Position numbers and translations under genes: made by a program. Source: Hydrogenophilales bacterium (GTDB taxonomy: Bacteria; Pseudomonadota; Gammaproteobacteria; Burkholderiales; Thiobacillaceae). From it: a stretch of 64,000 bases of DNA. The notes beneath the pieces are model-generated. The model saw only the letters and a program-made list of their open reading frames with translations, ran no database searches and was not told the origin of the DNA. This document shows, one piece after another, positions 21,796 through 31,802 of this stretch; position 1 is the first letter of the stretch; each line of letters begins with the position of its first letter. The stretch covers positions 248,001 to 312,000 of the forward strand of contig JACPYT010000002.1 in the NCBI GenBank assembly GCA_016195805.1, read 5' to 3'.

Positions 21796-22569
21796 ATGCT
21801 GAACGACGATTTCATCGAATCCCTGCGGGTGAGGCTCGAGGCCCACCCGATCTACGCGGCCGTGCAGACGCTTGACGACCTGCGCATCTTCATGCAGCAC
21901 CACGTCTATTCCGTGTGGGACTTCATGTCGCTGATCAAATACCTGCAGCATGAAGTCGCACCCGCGCGCTGGCCGTGGACGCCGAGCCGCGACGCCTCGG
22001 TGCAGCGCTTCATCAACGAACTGGTGCTGGAGGAGGAAACCGACATCGCACTGCCGGGGCAGGAAGGCTTCACCAGCCACTTCATGCTGTATCTCGCCGC
22101 CATGCGCGAAGTCGGCGCTGACGCCGACTCCCCCGCACGATTCGTGCAGATGGCAGGCGAGCAGGGCATCGACGCGGCGCTTGCTTCCGGCCTGGTGCCG
22201 GCGCCGTCCGCCGCCTTCACCCGTACCACCTTCGGTTTCATCGACAGCGGCAAGCCGCATGCCGTGGCCGCTGCGCTGGCGCTTGGGCGCGAGCACGTCA
22301 TCCCGTCGATGTTTCGCGCCTTCCTGTCACGCATGGCGGTGACCGAAGCACAGGCGCCAAGCTTTCACTATTACCTCAACCGTCACGTCCATCTTGACGA
22401 GGATTTCCATGCGCCGTTGTCGTTACGTCTGCTTGCCGCCCTGTGCGCTGACGACGCTGGCAAATGGCATGAAGCCGAAGCGGCTGCGGAGGCTGCGGTC
22501 AATGCCCGTATTCTTTTCTGGGATGGTGTGTTAAAAGCACTGCCCAGCCATCACGCCCAGGCAGCTTGA
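21796..22569 (+). CDS. DUF3050-like (heme-oxygenase-like fold) protein in isc operon
   Basis: LRIFMQHHVYSVWDFMSLIKYLQ, INELVLEEETD, FHYYLNRHVHLDEDFHAPLSLRLL; start trimmed to MLNDDF. Confidence 0.8.
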   Translation: MLNDDFIESLRVRLEAHPIYAAVQTLDDLRIFMQHHVYSVWDFMSLIKYLQHEVAPARWPWTPSRDASVQRFINELVLEEETDIALPGQEGFTSHFMLYLAAMREVGADADSPARFVQMAGEQGIDAALASGLVPAPSAAFTRTTFGFIDSGKPHAVAAALALGREHVIPSMFRAFLSRMAVTEAQAPSFHYYLNRHVHLDEDFHAPLSLRLLAALCADDAGKWHEAEAAAEAAVNARILFWDGVLKALPSHHAQAA

Positions 22570-22599
22570 GCGTATTTCTCAGCCGTATAGACTAAAGTC

Positions 22600-22938
22600 A
22601 TGCCCCAACTCATCGTATTGCCCCATGTCGAACTCTGCCCCGAGGGTGCCGTGATCGAAGCCAAGCCAGGTGACACCATCTGCGATACCCTGCTTGCCAA
22701 CGGCGTCGAGATCGAACACGCCTGCGAAAAATCCTGCGCCTGCACCACCTGCCATGTCATCGTGCGGGAAGGCTTCAATTCACTGGCAGCGTCAACCGAA
22801 GAAGAGGATGATCTGCTCGACAAGGCTTGGGGACTGGAGCCGCAATCGCGGCTGTCGTGCCAGGCGCGCGTGAACAGCAGCGATCTGGTGATCGAAATTC
22901 CAAAATACACCATCAACATGGTCAAGGAAGGGCATTGA
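22600..22938 (+). CDS. fdx: isc-type 2Fe-2S ferredoxin
   Basis: ACEKSCACTTCHVIVREGF and LSCQARV ligands. Confidence 0.97.
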   Translation: MPQLIVLPHVELCPEGAVIEAKPGDTICDTLLANGVEIEHACEKSCACTTCHVIVREGFNSLAASTEEEDDLLDKAWGLEPQSRLSCQARVNSSDLVIEIPKYTINMVKEGH

Positions 22939-22939
22939 A

Positions 22940-23134
22940 ATGAAGTGGACGGATTCCCTCGACATCGCCATCGAACTCGCCGAGGCCCACCCCGAAATCG
23001 ACCCGCGCACCATCCGCTTCACCGACCTGCACAACTGGGTGATGGAACTGCCCGATTTCGATGACGATCCGAATCATTCGGGCGAGAAAATCCTCGAAGC
23101 GATCCAGATGGCGTGGATCGACGAGGTGAGTTGA
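22940..23134 (+). CDS. iscX: Fe-S assembly protein IscX
   Basis: WTDSLDIAIELAEAHPEIDPRTIRFTDLHNWVMELPDFDDDP. Confidence 0.97.
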   Translation: MKWTDSLDIAIELAEAHPEIDPRTIRFTDLHNWVMELPDFDDDPNHSGEKILEAIQMAWIDEVS

Positions 23135-23173
23135 AAGATACGGCAGCTGTGCTCGTAGAATATCTGCGCCATG

Positions 23174-23202
23174 AAAGAAGGGGGCTGATGCCCCCCTTTT
23201 TC
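23174..23202. terminator. Rho-independent terminator between iscX and convergent OMP gene
   Basis: GGGGGC-TGAT-GCCCCC with A-rich 5' flank and T-run 3'; could act both ways. Confidence 0.85.
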
Positions 23203-23229
23203 ATTGCGCTGTATTGCGCTGGGAAAGCG

Positions 23230-23823
23230 TCAGAATTTGTAGACCAAGCCGGCGGAAAGCAGATCAACGTTCGCTTGGCCAGTGCCGCCATTATCGGCTC
23301 TTCCGCCCGCTTTGAAATAGCGTTCCCATTCCACGCGGAGCCCTGCCGATTGGGTGAAGTTGTACTGCCCGCCCAGGCCCAATGACCATACGACATCGGT
23401 ATCACTGGAATTGTTGTTCGGGGTGCCGGCGATCGTGCCATTGACATCGGTACCCAGGATATTCATTCCACCCCGGCCAATCAGGGTGAAGCTGGGATTG
23501 AGTGCATACGTCCCGACCAGTTGAAGGAGCATTCCCTTGGTTTCTCTTGAGCCGGTCTTGGCACCGCTGTACCCGACTTTGCCTAAATCGACATAGCCAG
23601 CTTCCATGGAAATGTATTCATTCACTTCCAGGCCGCCGTATACCTTCCAGGCAGTATCCTTATCGTCGCACGTGGTGCCTGCGGGACAGGAAATGTCCGA
23701 GTCGGATTGCCCCAGGCTGGCGCCGAGGTAAGGCCTCAGGGTGAAATCGAAAAACCCGGCAGATGCGGGGGTGGACAGGACCAGTGCCGCAGCCATGGCT
23801 GCGGCGAGATGCTGAGTGCGCAT
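23230..23823 (-). CDS. Outer membrane beta-barrel protein
   Basis: Signal peptide ...PASAGFFDFTLRPYLGASLGQSDSD; beta-barrel pattern; terminal aromatic LVYKF. Confidence 0.82.
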   Translation of the reverse strand: MRTQHLAAAMAAALVLSTPASAGFFDFTLRPYLGASLGQSDSDISCPAGTTCDDKDTAWKVYGGLEVNEYISMEAGYVDLGKVGYSGAKTGSRETKGMLLQLVGTYALNPSFTLIGRGGMNILGTDVNGTIAGTPNNNSSDTDVVWSLGLGGQYNFTQSAGLRVEWERYFKAGGRADNGGTGQANVDLLSAGLVYKF

Positions 23824-24211
23824 GTAAAACTCCTCCAGAGTGAATTTGATTTATTTATTGTGATGACACAAAACAGGCTCGACATCCGACTTGTTCCGGG
23901 ATGGCCAGCCGGGAAACCCTTCGCAAGATTAATCTATTTTTACGATTTTATGTAGTTGATAATGTTTGCTTATCCATTCTGGCGAGGGATACGAGAGGTG
24001 TACGTTGTGGGTGTAGACCCAGGTGATGCTTTCTGAACTCGCCCTCAGTCTTGGGGCAATCCATGCCCGTATCGGGTATCTGACTGCAAGGGATAGGCTG
24101 TACGAAGAGCGCGTAAGCGATGCCTGTTTGCGAGCGGGTAGGCTGCTGGTTTATTGAGCGAGCAAAGCTGCCTCTGCCTCATGCTAGACTGCTCCAAAAT
24201 TCGAGACGAGC

Positions 24212-24976
24212 ATGGCCGAGGAGACAGAACTTTCCCGTACCGAACCGGCAAGTCCGCGGCGCCTGCAACAGGCACGTAGCGCCGGGGACGTTCCGCGTTC
24301 CGCAGAACTCACGGCGTGGGCGGTGTTGCTGTCGGCGCTGGGTATGCTGGGCTGGCTGGCGCCGCGGCTGATCAATGCCTTGCAGACGCTGACCGAGGCG
24401 GCTTTCATTTACGCAGCGCAGCCGCTTTCCCCGGTTTTTATTGAGGCGGTATGGTCTGCATTGTGGGCCGTGCTGCCGGTGCTGGCCGTCATTTTCGCCG
24501 CTGCCCTGGTGGCGCCTATCCTGCTTTCGGGCTGGGTGTTTGCGCCCCAGCTTGCCCAGGCTGATCTGACGCGCGCCCACCCTTTCAAGCCCTTTGTCAG
24601 ACTTTTTTCTGTCGACTCCTTGTTCGATGGATCACTGATGCTATTGAAATTGGCACTTGCCGCCGCTGCAGTCGGCTGGGTCCTGACGAATGGCTGGCCG
24701 GAACTGCAAGGCCTGACCCGCAGCGATATGAGCGTTGCGCTGGACGCAACGGCGGCCTGGGTGGGACGCGGTGTGCTGGTGCTGGCGGCGGCGCTGACGC
24801 TGGCCGCCGCGGTCGACGCTGGCTGGCGCTGGTGGCGCTATTTGCGCCGCCACGCGATGACTTGGCAGGAAGTGCTGGCCGAGGCGCGCGAATCCGAGGT
24901 CCATCCCGAAGTACGGGCGCAGCTGCGCGGCCGCCAGCAGCGGGCCGGCCAGCGCGTTGACGAGGTGATCGGGTGA
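24212..24976 (+). CDS. flhB: Flagellar export protein FlhB, truncated C-terminus
   Basis: FlhB N-terminus (EPASPRRLQQARSAGDVPRSAEL) and transmembrane region; stops at MTWQEVLAEARESEVHPEVRAQLRGRQQRAGQRVDEVIG, before NPTH. Confidence 0.88.
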   Translation: MAEETELSRTEPASPRRLQQARSAGDVPRSAELTAWAVLLSALGMLGWLAPRLINALQTLTEAAFIYAAQPLSPVFIEAVWSALWAVLPVLAVIFAAALVAPILLSGWVFAPQLAQADLTRAHPFKPFVRLFSVDSLFDGSLMLLKLALAAAAVGWVLTNGWPELQGLTRSDMSVALDATAAWVGRGVLVLAAALTLAAAVDAGWRWWRYLRRHAMTWQEVLAEARESEVHPEVRAQLRGRQQRAGQRVDEVIG

Positions 24977-27051
24977 GCGCACAGGGCGTGCTGGTGATGG
25001 GCCTGCCGGCGAACCGGCTGGCGGTGCCGGGGCTGGTGCTGCTGATCCTGGCGATGATGGTGCTGCCGCTCCCCACCTTCATGCTCGACGTGCTGTTCAC
25101 GCTCAACATCGCACTGGCGATGATCGTGCTGCTGGTGAGCCTGAACGCGCGGCGTCCGCTGGATTTCTCGGTGTTTCCCACAGTGCTGCTGCTGACCACG
25201 CTGCTGCGTCTGTCGCTCAACGTGGCGTCCACCCGCATCATCCTGATGCAGGGCCACACCGGGCCGGAGGCGGCAGGCAAGGTGATCGAGTCGTTCGGCA
25301 ATTTCCTGGTCGGCGGCAACATCGCGGTCGGCTTCGTGGTGTTCCTGATTCTGGTCATCATCAACTTCGTCGTCATCACCAAGGGCGCCGGACGCATTGC
25401 CGAGGTGGCGGCCCGCTTCACGCTCGACTCGATGCCGGGCAAGCAACTGGCCGTCGATGCGGACCTGAATGCCGGCTTCATCAACGAAGGCGAGGCGCGG
25501 ATGCGCCGCGGCGAGATCGGCCGCGAAGCGGATTTCTATGGCGCGATGGACGGTGCCTCCAAGTTCGTGCGCGGCGATGCCATCGCCGGCATGATCATCC
25601 TCGTGGTCAACCTGATCGGCGGCATTGCGGTGGGTTTGCTGCAGCACAACCTGGGGGTTGGCGAAGCGCTCGGGCGCTATGCCTTGCTGACCGTGGGCGA
25701 CGGACTGGTGACGCAGATTCCCGCGCTGATCATCTCGACCGCGGCAGGCATCGTGGTGAGCCGCGCATCGAGCGAGCAGGATCTGTCGCGCGAGTTTTCC
25801 ACGCAGATCTTCGGCCGGCCGCAAACGCTGTATGTCGCCGCGGCGGTGCTGGGTGCGCTGGGCGTGATTCCGGGAACGCCGCATCTGGCGTTTCTGACCA
25901 TCGCCGGCATGCTGGGCGGGCTGGGATTCTGGTTGATGCGCCGTCAGCGCACGGCAGCGTTCGACGTCGAACCGCTCGAACCGATCGAAGCCGAAACCGC
26001 GCCGACCGACGTTACCTGGGACGATATCCCGCCGGTCGATGTGCTGGCGCTCGAAGTCGGCTACCGGCTGATTCCGCTGGTCGACCGCAATCAGGGCGGC
26101 GCGGCGCTGAACAGAATCACCGAGGCGCGGCGTCGGTTTGCCACCGATATGGGGTTGGTGGTCCCACTCATCCGCGTACGCGACAACCTCGACCTCAAGC
26201 CGAACACCTATCGCATCACGCTCAAGGGCGTCGACGTAGCGCACGGCGAGATGCCCACCGGCCAGGTGCTGGCGGTCGACATGGGCGACGTGCTCGGACA
26301 CATCGATGGCGCACCGGGGCTGGATCCGCTGACCGGACTGGCCGGGGTATGGATCGAGGCCGGCCGGGTGGAGGAGGCCGAACTGCGCGGCTTTGTGGTG
26401 CTGGAGCCCGCCGAACTGATCGCGCGCCAGGTCGAGGCCGTATTCCGCCAGCATGCGCCGGAACTGCTGGGGCGCACCGAAGTGCAGCAGCTGCTCGACA
26501 CCCTGGCGCGCAGCCACCCGGGGTTGGTCGAGGATGTGACGCCGCGCCACCTGCCGCTGACCAGCGTGCAGGCGGTGCTGCAACAGTTGATTGCGGAAAA
26601 CGTCTCGATCCGCGACACCCGCACCCTGTTCGAAACGCTTGCGGCGCGCGCGCCGAAGAACCAGGCCATCGATGAACTGGTGGAAACCGTGCGCGCGGCG
26701 CTGGGGCGCAGCATCGTCGATCGTCTGTTCGAAGGCAGCAACCTGCTGCATATGATCGGCTTGGCGGCAGCGACCGAAACCCATTTGCTGAACGAGATGG
26801 GCGACGAGGGCGAGGCGCTGTTGTCGCCTGCCACGCTGGATGCATTGAACGACGCCGCGGAACGCGCAGTGGCCGAACAGGAAGCCGCGGGCTATCCGCC
26901 CGTACTGCTGACTTCTCCCGGCCTGCGTGCCATCCTCTCGCGCCTGCTGCGGCGCAACTTGCCGCGACTTTCGGTGATTGCCTATGCCGAGGTGCCTGCC
27001 GATAAAATGGTTCAGGTGAGTGCGGAACTGATGATGGGAGAGCGTGAATGA
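24973..27051 (+). CDS. flhA: Flagellar biosynthesis protein FlhA
   Basis: Full-length FlhA (LNARRPLDFSVFPTVLLLTTLLRLSLNVASTRIIL); GTG start overlaps flhB stop. Confidence 0.96.
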   Translation: MSAQGVLVMGLPANRLAVPGLVLLILAMMVLPLPTFMLDVLFTLNIALAMIVLLVSLNARRPLDFSVFPTVLLLTTLLRLSLNVASTRIILMQGHTGPEAAGKVIESFGNFLVGGNIAVGFVVFLILVIINFVVITKGAGRIAEVAARFTLDSMPGKQLAVDADLNAGFINEGEARMRRGEIGREADFYGAMDGASKFVRGDAIAGMIILVVNLIGGIAVGLLQHNLGVGEALGRYALLTVGDGLVTQIPALIISTAAGIVVSRASSEQDLSREFSTQIFGRPQTLYVAAAVLGALGVIPGTPHLAFLTIAGMLGGLGFWLMRRQRTAAFDVEPLEPIEAETAPTDVTWDDIPPVDVLALEVGYRLIPLVDRNQGGAALNRITEARRRFATDMGLVVPLIRVRDNLDLKPNTYRITLKGVDVAHGEMPTGQVLAVDMGDVLGHIDGAPGLDPLTGLAGVWIEAGRVEEAELRGFVVLEPAELIARQVEAVFRQHAPELLGRTEVQQLLDTLARSHPGLVEDVTPRHLPLTSVQAVLQQLIAENVSIRDTRTLFETLAARAPKNQAIDELVETVRAALGRSIVDRLFEGSNLLHMIGLAAATETHLLNEMGDEGEALLSPATLDALNDAAERAVAEQEAAGYPPVLLTSPGLRAILSRLLRRNLPRLSVIAYAEVPADKMVQVSAELMMGERE

Positions 27052-28184
27052 GCGTGCGGGTATTCGTCGCGGCAAATGCGCGCGAAGGTCTGGCGCGCGT
27101 GCGCAGAGAACTGGGCGACGACGCCGTGGTGCTCTCCACCCGGCCGCACCCGCAGGGCGTCGAACTCCTGGCCAGCGCCTACGGCGACCTGGCGGTACCG
27201 GCGGTCAACGAAGCGCCAGAAACGGCCGGCAGTTCGCGGATTCTGGCCGAATTGTCGCGCCTGCGCGGCCTGCTGCAAAACCAGCTGGCGGGCTTTGCCT
27301 GGGGCGCGGCGCGTCGGCGCGACCCCGTCCGGGTGGCGTTGATGCAGACCCTGTTCGCGGCAGGTTTTGGCAGCGCGCTCGCCCGTACCCTGGCCGCACG
27401 CCTGCCGCGCGGGCTTGATAACGAAGCCGCACAGCGCTGGCTGCGGCAGGTGCTGATACGCAACCTGCCGGTGCAGGGACGGGAGGCGGATCTGCTGGCC
27501 CGGGGCGGCCGCTACGCGCTGGTCGGCTCGACCGGGTCAGGCAAGACCACGACGCTCGCCAAACTCGCCGCACGCGGCGTCGAGGACCATGGTGCTGCCC
27601 AGGTGGCGCTGGTGGCCGCCGATGCCTACCGGATCGGCGCTGCGGCACAACTGACGGTGTATGCTGAGCTGCTTGGCGTGTCGCTGCATGTGGTCGAAGA
27701 CCAGGCCGGGCTGGCCCGGCTATTACCGCAACTCGCCACCAGGAAACTGGTGCTGATCGACACCGCGGGCTTCGCCCCATCCGATCCGCGTACCCGCGAG
27801 GGACAGGCACTCGATGCGATGGGTGTACGCCGTCTTGCGGTGATCGCTGCGAACCAGCAAGGGGCGGCGATCGAACAGGCGATGCTGCGTTTCGGCGAAG
27901 GTGCGGCTGCCAGCATTCTGACCAAGCTCGACGAAGCCCCGCAGCCGGGGGCGGCGCTCGACAGCGTGATCCGCCATCGCCTGCCGCTGGCCTACATCGC
28001 AGGCGGGCAGCGCGTGCCGGAAGACCTCCACACCCCCAACGCCGCCTATCTCGTCGATCGCGCATTGAAAGGCGGGCAGCTCGCCACCCCGTATGCCCTG
28101 GAAGCCGAGGACTGGCCGCTGTTTGCAGGCGTGGAGGCCGAACGCGCGGAGCGCCACGCCATAAAAGTCCTGCATGGCGGCTGA
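27048..28184 (+). CDS. flhF: Flagellar SRP-like GTPase FlhF
   Basis: ALVGSTGSGKTTTLAKLAAR, LIDTAGFAPSDPR, SILTKLDEAPQPG. Confidence 0.93.
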   Translation: MSVRVFVAANAREGLARVRRELGDDAVVLSTRPHPQGVELLASAYGDLAVPAVNEAPETAGSSRILAELSRLRGLLQNQLAGFAWGAARRRDPVRVALMQTLFAAGFGSALARTLAARLPRGLDNEAAQRWLRQVLIRNLPVQGREADLLARGGRYALVGSTGSGKTTTLAKLAARGVEDHGAAQVALVAADAYRIGAAAQLTVYAELLGVSLHVVEDQAGLARLLPQLATRKLVLIDTAGFAPSDPRTREGQALDAMGVRRLAVIAANQQGAAIEQAMLRFGEGAAASILTKLDEAPQPGAALDSVIRHRLPLAYIAGGQRVPEDLHTPNAAYLVDRALKGGQLATPYALEAEDWPLFAGVEAERAERHAIKVLHGG

Positions 28185-28833
28185 CCAGGCCGCCGGGTTG
28201 CGCCGCCACAGTGCCCGGCAACCGGCGCGCTGCATCCACGTTTTTTCCGATTCACCCGACACCGCGGCCAGCCTGGCGCAGGCACTGCACCAAGCTGGCC
28301 GGGCGCCCCTCCTGGTCGACATGCAGGGCCGGCTGTTTGCCGACGCCCCGGCGCGCAGCCTGTTCGACTGGAGGCAGCAGCTTCAGCGCGAGCAGCTTCA
28401 AACACTCCCGCTGGCCTACGGCGCAGGCTGGTATGCGCCTGGCGTGCGTGCGGATGAACCGGCCTTGTCTGCCGTGGCGAACGGCTACGACCATGTGATA
28501 TTCGACGTGGGCTGGGGGAGCGGGCTTGCGCTGCTGCCGGGGGCGGCGCACACGGTGCTCATGGAGATCCGCCATGCAGACAAGAACCTGCATGCCGACG
28601 AACCGATGCTGCGAACCTATGCGCTGCTCAAGACGCTGGCTTGTTTGAAGGGGACAGTCAGCGTGGGCTTGCTGGGCGACCGGCTTGCCTGCGATCATGT
28701 CCGGGCTGCGAGTTGCCGTTTTCTAGAGCAGCGGTTCGCACATGCCATTTTCAGCCTGGCAAACGAGGATGATGCATTTGCCGCGCTAGCCGTTAGAATG
28801 GCGGACGAGGAGACGAGCCTGAGGGCTTGTTAA
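28174..28833 (+). CDS. FlhG/FleN-position MinD-like protein lacking Walker A
   Basis: Between flhF and fliA; IHVFSDSPDTAASLAQALHQAGRAPLLVDMQGRLF replaces the usual P-loop segment. Confidence 0.6.
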   Translation: MAADQAAGLRRHSARQPARCIHVFSDSPDTAASLAQALHQAGRAPLLVDMQGRLFADAPARSLFDWRQQLQREQLQTLPLAYGAGWYAPGVRADEPALSAVANGYDHVIFDVGWGSGLALLPGAAHTVLMEIRHADKNLHADEPMLRTYALLKTLACLKGTVSVGLLGDRLACDHVRAASCRFLEQRFAHAIFSLANEDDAFAALAVRMADEETSLRAC

Positions 28834-28857
28834 ATAAAGACAGGAAACACCTGAAAC

Positions 28858-29568
28858 ATGGCTGGTAAACTCTCGTCGCAAGACGAACAGATCACCAAGT
28901 ATGCGCCGCTGGTCAAGCGCATCGCGTATCACATGATGGCGCGGCTGCCCGCCAGCGTCGAAGTCGACGACCTCATCCAGGTCGGGCTGATCGGCCTGAT
29001 GGACGCGGTGGGGCGCTTCGACGGCACCCAGGGCGCGCAGTTCGAATCCTATGCCACCCAGCGTATCCGCGGCGCCATGCTCGACGAGCTGCGCGAAGCC
29101 GACTGGCTGCCGCGTCACGTGCGGCAGAAGTCGCGGCAGATCGAGTCCGCCATCCACCGGCTGGAGCAGCGCAACGGCAAGTCGCCTTCGGAACAGGAAA
29201 TTTCCGCCGAACTGGGCATGCCGATCGACCAGTATCAATCCATGCTGGGCGACGTGAAATGCTCCCAGTTGCTCTATTACGAAGATTTCTCGGATGAAGA
29301 CAGCGCCAGCTTTCTGGAGCGTTATCTGGTCGACGGCAGCAACGACCCGCTGGCCGTACTGGAGGATGAGGGGTTCCGCGACAGCCTGATCGCCGCGATC
29401 CACCATCTGCCCGAGCGCGAGCGCAGCATGATGGGCATGTACTACGAACAGGACATGAACCTGAAGGAAATCGGCGCGGTGCTCGGCGTATCCGAATCGC
29501 GCGTGTGTCAGCTGCATTCACAGGCGGTTGCGCGCCTGCGCGCCCAGCTCAAGATCTGGAAAGACTGA
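28858..29568 (+). CDS. fliA: Flagellar sigma factor (sigma-28)
   Basis: YAPLVKRIAYHMMARLPASVEVDDLIQVGLIGLMDAVGRFD; region 4 helix-turn-helix ESRVCQLHSQAVARLR. Confidence 0.96.
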   Translation: MAGKLSSQDEQITKYAPLVKRIAYHMMARLPASVEVDDLIQVGLIGLMDAVGRFDGTQGAQFESYATQRIRGAMLDELREADWLPRHVRQKSRQIESAIHRLEQRNGKSPSEQEISAELGMPIDQYQSMLGDVKCSQLLYYEDFSDEDSASFLERYLVDGSNDPLAVLEDEGFRDSLIAAIHHLPERERSMMGMYYEQDMNLKEIGAVLGVSESRVCQLHSQAVARLRAQLKIWKD

Positions 29569-29597
29569 CGCGGTATCGTCAGCCGGTCCTTCGGGTT

Positions 29598-29690
29598 GAG
29601 TCCAGGATCGGCGCCTGCAGCGTTCAGTGCTTGGCAATCGAACGACCATTGCCTGCGCACCGCGTCTTGCATCCATCCGATCCTGGGCTC
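29598..29690. repeat. Nested inverted repeats (possible structured RNA) between fliA and malic enzyme
   Basis: GAGTCCAGGATCGG (29598-29611) pairs CCGATCCTGGGCTC (29677-29690); inner GGCAAT...ATTGCC (29633-29653). Confidence 0.55.
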
Positions 29691-29771
29691 AGCGCGGGGC
29701 ATGATTCCTGCTGCAATAGGCGCCGAATCCGCGATAATGGCGGCTTGTTCAATCCGCTCGTCCGTCTTCCC

Positions 29772-31043
<1,272 letters not shown>

Positions 31044-31065
31044 CCCGACCGACCCACGCCGTGCC

Positions 31066-31446
31066 GTGAAACCGATCGCGCGCCCCGTCTACCTGAATCT
31101 GCTGCGCATCCATCTGCCGCTCACCGGCTGGGTGTCGATCCTGCACCGGGTGTCGGGTGCACTGCTGTTTGCGGCCTTGCCGTTCGCGGTATGGGCGCTG
31201 TCGGTGTCGCTGTCGGGCGAGGCCGGTTTCCGGCGGATGGCGGACACGCTTGTCCACCCGCTGGTCAGGCTGCTTGTTCTGCTTCTGGTCTGGGCATTTG
31301 CGCATCATGTCTTGGCCGGCTTGCGGCACCTGGCGCTTGATGCGCACTGGGGCATGGACCTGAAGCGTGCCCGGCAGAGCAGTCTCGCAGTGTTGCTGGC
31401 TGGCGGTCTGGTCGCGCTCATCGCCGCGTGGAGACTGTTCGCGTGA
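31066..31446 (+). CDS. sdhC: Succinate dehydrogenase cytochrome b556 subunit
   Basis: [34 protein letters not shown] start; operon position. Confidence 0.94.
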   Translation: MKPIARPVYLNLLRIHLPLTGWVSILHRVSGALLFAALPFAVWALSVSLSGEAGFRRMADTLVHPLVRLLVLLLVWAFAHHVLAGLRHLALDAHWGMDLKRARQSSLAVLLAGGLVALIAAWRLFA

Positions 31447-31802
31447 AGTCGACGACTGGATCGCATACCGGCACCGGCACCTGGCTGGTGCAGCGCGCGA
31501 CCGCACTGGTGCTGGCGGTGGCCTTGCCCGGACTGATGATCCATTTCCTGGCAGCATTACCGGTCGATTTCTCCGGCTGGCAGGCGCTGTTTTTGCCGCT
31601 TTGGGTGCGTGTGATGTTGCTGCTCACGATGACGGCACTGGCGCTGCATGCCTGGGTAGGGATGCGCGACATCTTCATGGATTACGTCCATTCGACCGGG
31701 GCGCGCCTCGCCATGTATCTGACCGTGATCGTCATCCTGGCAGGCAGCGTGGCATGGCTCGCCGTGATCGTGTTTGGTGGAACGCAGGGGAGCGCGGCAT
31801 GA
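31443..31802 (+). CDS. sdhD: Succinate dehydrogenase membrane anchor subunit
   Basis: [35 protein letters not shown] start overlapping sdhC stop. Confidence 0.9.
   Translation: MKSTTGSHTGTGTWLVQRATALVLAVALPGLMIHFLAALPVDFSGWQALFLPLWVRVMLLLTMTALALHAWVGMRDIFMDYVHSTGARLAMYLTVIVILAGSVAWLAVIVFGGTQGSAA

Noticed and set aside
20058-21815. 585-aa minus-strand ORF antisense to hscA
   Set aside because: Shadow frame of a conserved Hsp70; no motifs.
24838-27075. 745-aa minus-strand ORF antisense to flhA
   Set aside because: Shadow ORF opposite full-length FlhA; composition typical of antisense high-GC frames.
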